This document shows, piece after piece, positions 22,532 to 26,279 of a DNA stretch of 26,279 nt (its first letter is position 1; each line of letters opens with the position of its first letter). The notes under the pieces were generated by a model. The model searched no databases. It was not told where the DNA came from and saw only the letters and a list, made by a program, of their open reading frames with translations. The position numbers and the translations under genes were made by a program. Source of the stretch: Candidatus Korarchaeum sp. (GTDB lineage: Archaea; Korarchaeota; Korarchaeia; Korarchaeales; Korarchaeaceae); contig JAJHQZ010000014.1 in assembly GCA_020833055.1 (NCBI GenBank), forward strand, positions 1 through 26,279. The letters run 5' to 3'.

Positions 22532-25186
22532 TCAGTAGATTGGGAACTCCACTCCCCTCTCCTTCAGGGCTGCGTGAGCAGCGGCTAGCCTCGCTACTGG
22601 AACCCTGAAAGCGGATGCACTTACATAATCAAGCTTTATCCTATGGCAGAACTCTATGCTCTTCGGATCCCCTCCATGCTCCCCGCATATCCCTATCTCC
22701 AGGTTGGGATTCGCGGCCCTGCCCTTCTCAACAGCTATCCTCATGAGCTCCCCTACTCCCTCAGTGTCCAAGCTCTGGAAGACGTCGAAATCTAGTATCC
22801 CTTTCTCCAGGTAATCGTGCATGAACTTGTTCTCGACATCATCCCTGCTGAAAGTGAATACCCCCTGAGTCAAGTCGTTGGTCCCGAAGCTGAAGAAATC
22901 CGCCTCCTTAGCTATCTTATCTGCTGTTATACAAGCCCTAACGACTTCTATCATTGTTCCGACTGGCATCCTGACCCCGTACTCCTTAAATACTGGTTCT
23001 ATGGCTTTCTCCTTCACGTACTTTATCTCCCTGTAATCCGCGACCTGAGGTATCATTATCTGAACTTGCAAGTCCTTCCCCTCCTTCCTGAGCTGCAGGT
23101 AGGCTTCGACTATAGCCCTGACCTGAGCTTCATATATCTCGGGGTACGTAACACCCACTCTCACACCCCTGTGCCCCATCATCGGATTCGCTTCCCTAAG
23201 CTCCCTCACCCTCCTCAAGAGAGATTCTAGCTTGCTCACTTCATCGGAGTCCCCTCTCATCCTAGCTTCGCATAACTTCTCCAATAGCTCATCCGAGCTC
23301 GGGAGGAACTCGTGGAGCGGAGGATCGAAGAGCCTAACTGTCACCTTCAGCCCTTCCATCACTCTGAATATCTCCAAGAAGTCGTTTCTCAGGAACGGGA
23401 CTAGCTTATTCATCGCCTCCCTTCTCTCCTCACTGTCCCTCGCCATTATGACCTGCTGGAATATAGAGAGCCTCTCAGGCCTCCTGAACATCCTCTCCGT
23501 CCTCAGAAGACCTATCCCCTCAGCACCAAATCTCCTAGCTATCTCAGCGTCCTCAGGAGTATCAGCGTTGGCTCTAACTCCCAGGCTCCTCACTTCATCA
23601 GCCATCCTCAGTATCTCGAAGAACTCTCTGGGGAGCTCAGCTTTCGCTGTTGGTATCTCGCCCAGGTAAACCTTCCCGGTGAAGCCATCTATAGTTATGA
23701 CATCCCCCTCCCTCACAGTTATCCCATCCACCCTGAACTCCCTCCTATCGTAGTCTATCTTTATCTTCTCAGCCCCCACTACAGCAGGCTTCCCTATTGC
23801 CCTGGCTACGACTGATGCATGGCTAGTCATACCTCCCCTGCTCGTCAGTATCCCTTCTGATGCGTAGAAACCGTGGACATCATCCGGCCTCGTCTCCTCC
23901 CTCACTAATATTACCCTCTCACCCCTGTCCCTCCACTCCACAGCTGTATCAGCATCGAAAACAACTCTGCCAGTGGCAGCTCCAGGTGATGCGTTCAATC
24001 CCTCAGCTATAGGGCTTATCCCGTGCTTCTTCAAGTAGGATTCATCCAACCTAGGGTAGAGCAAGCCTATTATGTGCTCAGGCTTGACTCTAGCTAGAGC
24101 TTCCTCCTTAGTGACGAGCCCCTCCTCGTACATATCTACGACAGTCTTCACTCTAGCTAGAGGGGTCATCTTAGCGTTCCTAGTCTGCAGGAGGAATACC
24201 TTCCCTCTCTCGATCGTGAACTCTATGTCCTGAACTTCCTTCTTAACCCTCTCCAGTTTCTTAGCCATATCGTATATCTGCTTGTAGAGATCCGGCCTCT
24301 CGTTCTTCAGCTCCTCTATGCTCTTAGGGGTCCTTATCCCAGCTACTACATCCTCCCCCTGAGCGTTCGGGAGGAACTCACCGTAGAGGACGTTCTCACC
24401 AGTAGCTGGGTCCCTCGTGAATAATACTCCGGTCCCGGAATCGAAGCCCATGTTACCGAAGACCATAGCTACTATATTCACAGCGGTTCCGTCTGCTACA
24501 TCTGGAGTTATGTTATTGGCCTTCCTGTAGAATACAGCCCTCGGAGAGTTCCAAGATCTAAATACAGCCATTATAGCTAGCTCCAATTGTTTCCATGGAT
24601 CCTGAGGGAACTTATCCCCTAGGACTTCCTTAAATCTCCTGACCACTTCCTTGAGATCATCAGCGCTGAGCTCTGAATCATATTTGGCTCCTCTCTCCCT
24701 CTTTATCTCCTCGAATATATCATCGAAGACCTTCTTATCTATCCCCAGCACTATGCTACCGAACATCTGGAGGAAGCGTCTGTAAGCATCGTATGCGAAC
24801 CTCTCATTCCCAGTGAGCTCGATCAAGCCCCTGAGAGTATCATCGTTCAGCCCTAAGTTGAGGACAGTATCCATCATCCCCGGCATTGAGACGGGGGCCC
24901 CGCTCCTCACGGAGACTAGGAGCGGATTTCTCGGATCCCCGAACTTCCTCCCGGTCTTCTCCTCCAGCCACCTCATCGCTTCCCTAACTTCATCCATGAG
25001 GCCATCCGGCAGCCTCTCACCATTCGAGTAGAAGAGCTTGCATGCCTCCGTAGTTATCGTTATCCCGGGAGGTACTGGGAGACCCTGTTTATACATGAGA
25101 ACTAGACCGGCGCCTTTACCCCCGAGGAGCTTGACATCCTCAGGATCGGATTCATCGTAGGTATAGACCAGCTTCCTCATATGCAT
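22532..25186 (-). CDS. ppdK: Pyruvate, phosphate dikinase
   Basis: 884 aa, the standard PPDK length. It interconverts pyruvate + ATP + Pi and PEP + AMP + PPi. Domains in order: nucleotide-binding domain (about 1-340, with LLGGKGAGLV, VSVRSGAPVSMPGMMDT and DSGTGVLFTRDPATGE); the swivelling phosphohistidine domain (about 390-510) with H456 in GGMTSHASVV and the Thr two residues before it, a phosphorylation site in plant and some bacterial enzymes; and the PEP/pyruvate barrel (about 530-884) with MGHRGVRVG, FFSFGTNDLTQ and C834 in GICGEHGGDP. It works in glycolysis or gluconeogenesis in archaea lacking classical pyruvate kinase control. ATG 25186 and ATG 25180 are both possible starts; AGGATG lies just before the second. 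The promoter is at 25235-25244. Confidence 0.97.
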   Translation of the reverse strand: MHMRKLVYTYDESDPEDVKLLGGKGAGLVLMYKQGLPVPPGITITTEACKLFYSNGERLPDGLMDEVREAMRWLEEKTGRKFGDPRNPLLVSVRSGAPVSMPGMMDTVLNLGLNDDTLRGLIELTGNERFAYDAYRRFLQMFGSIVLGIDKKVFDDIFEEIKRERGAKYDSELSADDLKEVVRRFKEVLGDKFPQDPWKQLELAIMAVFRSWNSPRAVFYRKANNITPDVADGTAVNIVAMVFGNMGFDSGTGVLFTRDPATGENVLYGEFLPNAQGEDVVAGIRTPKSIEELKNERPDLYKQIYDMAKKLERVKKEVQDIEFTIERGKVFLLQTRNAKMTPLARVKTVVDMYEEGLVTKEEALARVKPEHIIGLLYPRLDESYLKKHGISPIAEGLNASPGAATGRVVFDADTAVEWRDRGERVILVREETRPDDVHGFYASEGILTSRGGMTSHASVVARAIGKPAVVGAEKIKIDYDRREFRVDGITVREGDVITIDGFTGKVYLGEIPTAKAELPREFFEILRMADEVRSLGVRANADTPEDAEIARRFGAEGIGLLRTERMFRRPERLSIFQQVIMARDSEERREAMNKLVPFLRNDFLEIFRVMEGLKVTVRLFDPPLHEFLPSSDELLEKLCEARMRGDSDEVSKLESLLRRVRELREANPMMGHRGVRVGVTYPEIYEAQVRAIVEAYLQLRKEGKDLQVQIMIPQVADYREIKYVKEKAIEPVFKEYGVRMPVGTMIEVVRACITADKIAKEADFFSFGTNDLTQGVFTFSRDDVENKFMHDYLEKGILDFDVFQSLDTEGVGELMRIAVEKGRAANPNLEIGICGEHGGDPKSIEFCHRIKLDYVSASAFRVPVARLAAAHAALKERGVEFPIY

Positions 25187-25234
25187 CCTAGGATTGAGGG
25201 GTAAATCCCTTATTACCTTTTCCGAGATTTCACA

Positions 25235-25244
25235 AATATAAAAT
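25235..25244 (-). promoter_or_regulatory. TATA box of ppdK
   Basis: ATTTTATATT on the minus strand in the 70-nt gap behind the DJ-1 gene; predicted transcript start near 25214, leaving a leader of about 28 nt. Confidence 0.5.
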
Positions 25245-25256
25245 ATGGGGTTGGGG

Positions 25257-25820
25257 TCACTCCCCCTTCAGGATCCTTATGAACTCCCTCATCCAGTAAG
25301 GTAGATCAGGCCAGGCCCTAGCTGTGACGATGTGGCCCCTGCATATCACTACCTCCTTATCTTGCCAATTGGCTCCGTGGGCCTTCAGGTCCGGAGCAAC
25401 CGCTGCATATGAAGTCACATTCATGCCCGGTTCTATGAGCTTGTAACCAGTGAGGACAAGAGGGCCATGGCATATAGCAGCTAAGGGCTTTCTCTTCTCC
25501 ATGAAATGCCTCACTATCCTCTCAAGGTCCTCGTTGAGTCTGATGTACTCAGGCGCCCTCCCTCCGGGTATCACCAAACCATCGTAATCCTCGGGGTTCA
25601 CTTCCTTGAACTCCTTATCCACCCAAACGAACCTGTACCCGGGCTTCTCCGTGTAAGTCTCCCAGCCGGGCTCGAAGTCGTGCACAACTGTCATCAGGAC
25701 TTTCTTAGTCGGTGCAGCCACATGGACCTCGAAGCCCTCCTCCTTCAACCTCCAATACGGGTAAAAGAGCTCCTGGGCTTCGACAGCATCACCAGCTACT
25801 ATCAATACCCTCTTGGCCAT
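25257..25820 (-). CDS. DJ-1/PfpI family protein
   Basis: 187 aa from ATG 25820 (a longer frame reaches 25880, but GGTG sits 5 nt before this ATG and the sequence upstream of it does not look coding). MAKRVLIVAGDAVEAQELFYP is the family's first strand and helix, with the active-site Glu region at 14-17. The nucleophile elbow is AAICHGPLVL with C117 and H118, preceded by LVIPGGRAPEYI. Members include PfpI-type peptidases, deglycase or glyoxalase-like enzymes and chaperones; the precise activity here is open. ICRGHIVTARAWPDLPYW at the C-terminus is typical of the PfpI branch. It stands alone between ppdK and an Nramp-like gene, all on one strand but with separate promoters. Confidence 0.92.
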   Translation of the reverse strand: MAKRVLIVAGDAVEAQELFYPYWRLKEEGFEVHVAAPTKKVLMTVVHDFEPGWETYTEKPGYRFVWVDKEFKEVNPEDYDGLVIPGGRAPEYIRLNEDLERIVRHFMEKRKPLAAICHGPLVLTGYKLIEPGMNVTSYAAVAPDLKAHGANWQDKEVVICRGHIVTARAWPDLPYWMREFIRILKGE

Positions 25821-25849
25821 GCTATCACCAGCTGATAACTCTAGTAAAC

Positions 25850-25858
25850 AATAAAAAT
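25850..25858 (-). promoter_or_regulatory. TATA-like box of the DJ-1 gene
   Basis: TTTTTATT on the minus strand, centred about 34 nt before ATG 25820; predicted leader of about 8 nt. Confidence 0.4.
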
Positions 25859-25886
25859 CTTTGGTGACCCCCCTCGGCACAAAATG

Positions 25887-25892
25887 AAAAAA
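25887..25892 (-). terminator. T6 tract after the Nramp-like gene
   Basis: TTTTTT on the minus strand about 30 nt past the stop at 25920; likely terminator for the right-edge gene. Confidence 0.4.
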
Positions 25893-25919
25893 TTATTGAA
25901 AGTTAGGGGGGCACTAAAT

Positions 25920-26279
25920 TCAGAAGGTCACCTCTAAGTAGAGAGCGAAGGAGTACGTGAAGAATATCGCGCTTATCAACAGGAATATGAAGACTATCCA
26001 AGAGGGCCTCACTATCTTCCCGGCTGGATGTATCTTAGGCAGAAGCACGAAGTTCTGGTAGAAGAAGACCCACGTGAATATTACCATTATCAGCATATTG
26101 GTCACGCCGGTCATTAGAACTAGTACGCCGGGCTGCTCCAACAGGACAGTTATCATCCCGATCACTGTGAATATTGTCACGACCCAGTAGTATATCTTGC
26201 GGTACTCGACTCTCTCGGGTATCCCAGGTACCGTGTACAGGTTGCTAGCCACAGTCCTCCCTGCACCATCTAAGGCAGT
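25920..26279 (-). CDS. Nramp-like metal ion transporter, C-terminal part (runs off the right edge)
   Basis: 119 residues are visible and the frame stays open to the window edge (ACT GCC TTA GAT GGT...), so the GTG at 26252 is an internal codon, not a start. LDGAGRTVASNLYTV at the broken end resembles the LDG-R segment ahead of the last helices in Nramp transporters. It is followed by YWVVTIFTVIGMITVLL, a helix holding TGVTNMLIMVIFTWVFFYQN, the basic loop VLLPKIHPAGKIVRPSW and a last helix, IVFIFLLISAIFFTYSFALYL. Together this is the C-terminal third of an Nramp-type divalent-metal carrier or a relative. The metal-binding helices are outside the window, so substrate cannot be judged. Confidence 0.65.
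   Translation of the reverse strand, partial: TALDGAGRTVASNLYTVPGIPERVEYRKIYYWVVTIFTVIGMITVLLEQPGVLVLMTGVTNMLIMVIFTWVFFYQNFVLLPKIHPAGKIVRPSWIVFIFLLISAIFFTYSFALYLEVTF

Noticed and set aside
22817-23669. Two long plus-strand frames inside ppdK
   Set aside because: Both are complementary to conserved PPDK catalytic domains; no start signals and no recognisable domains.
26252-26254. GTG as start of a complete 110-aa membrane protein at the right edge
   Set aside because: The frame continues without a stop to the window edge and reads an Nramp-like LDGAGR segment, so the gene is a truncated larger transporter.
1-26279. tRNA, rRNA, CRISPR arrays, insertion sequences, integrases, toxin-antitoxin or defence genes
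   Set aside because: I looked for repeats with regular spacing, transposase or integrase-like proteins and tRNA-like TTCRANY/CCA ends in all gaps and saw none.

Overview
The window looks archaeal, most likely a thermophilic TACK-type archaeon; Candidatus Korarchaeum-like is my best guess, made from protein style and gene content and not from any search. The evidence is (i) AT-rich TATA-like boxes about 26 nt upstream of start codons, several of which give leaderless or nearly leaderless messages, (ii) heavy AGG/AGA and ATA codon use, (iii) archaeal-style content such as a tungsten-type aldehyde:ferredoxin oxidoreductase, a membrane-anchored Thr-rich dipeptide-binding protein and an AmrS-type radical SAM protein. 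Genes are tightly packed. Many share a regular ribosome-binding pattern, (GGA)GGTG followed by 5-6 nt and then the start codon. I used this pattern to move several starts downstream of the longest open frame.

Layout. 1-188 (-): the start of a gene that runs off the left edge. 475-2391 (+): threonyl-tRNA synthetase of bacterial type, followed by a DUF998 membrane protein. 3185-5602 (+): dipeptide epimerase (enolase superfamily) and a class III PLP aminotransferase or racemase, apparently one operon. 5583-11252 (-): a complete dipeptide/oligopeptide ABC importer, dppABCDF, whose 3' end carries an unannotated small hydrophobic ORF. 11575-13333 (+): a cysteine-synthase-fold PLP enzyme and a DUF4349 membrane protein. 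13309-16059 (-): GT4 glycosyltransferase, AmrS-like radical SAM enzyme and a secreted protein of unknown function that seems to start at CTG. 16241-18028 (+): PhoU-like protein and LysA-type decarboxylase. 18025-19821 (-): aldehyde:ferredoxin oxidoreductase. 19969-22521 (+): pstC-pstA-pstB with no pstS in sight. 22532-26279 (-): pyruvate phosphate dikinase, a DJ-1/PfpI protein and the C-terminal part of an Nramp-like transporter that runs off the right edge.

Functionally the window fits a peptide-using anaerobe. Dipeptides are imported (Dpp), epimerised and transaminated or racemised. Aldehydes derived from 2-oxo acids can be oxidised by the ferredoxin-linked AOR, and PPDK links pyruvate to PEP. 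Phosphate uptake and its PhoU-type control form a second theme on the right side.

I saw no tRNA, rRNA, CRISPR array, insertion sequence or prophage. Nothing here is clearly a new multi-gene system. The best leads are the small ORF behind dppF, the CTG start, the thrS leader, the dipeptide-epimerase/aminotransferase/Dpp neighbourhood, and the SGCTG substitution in the cysteine-synthase-like enzyme.
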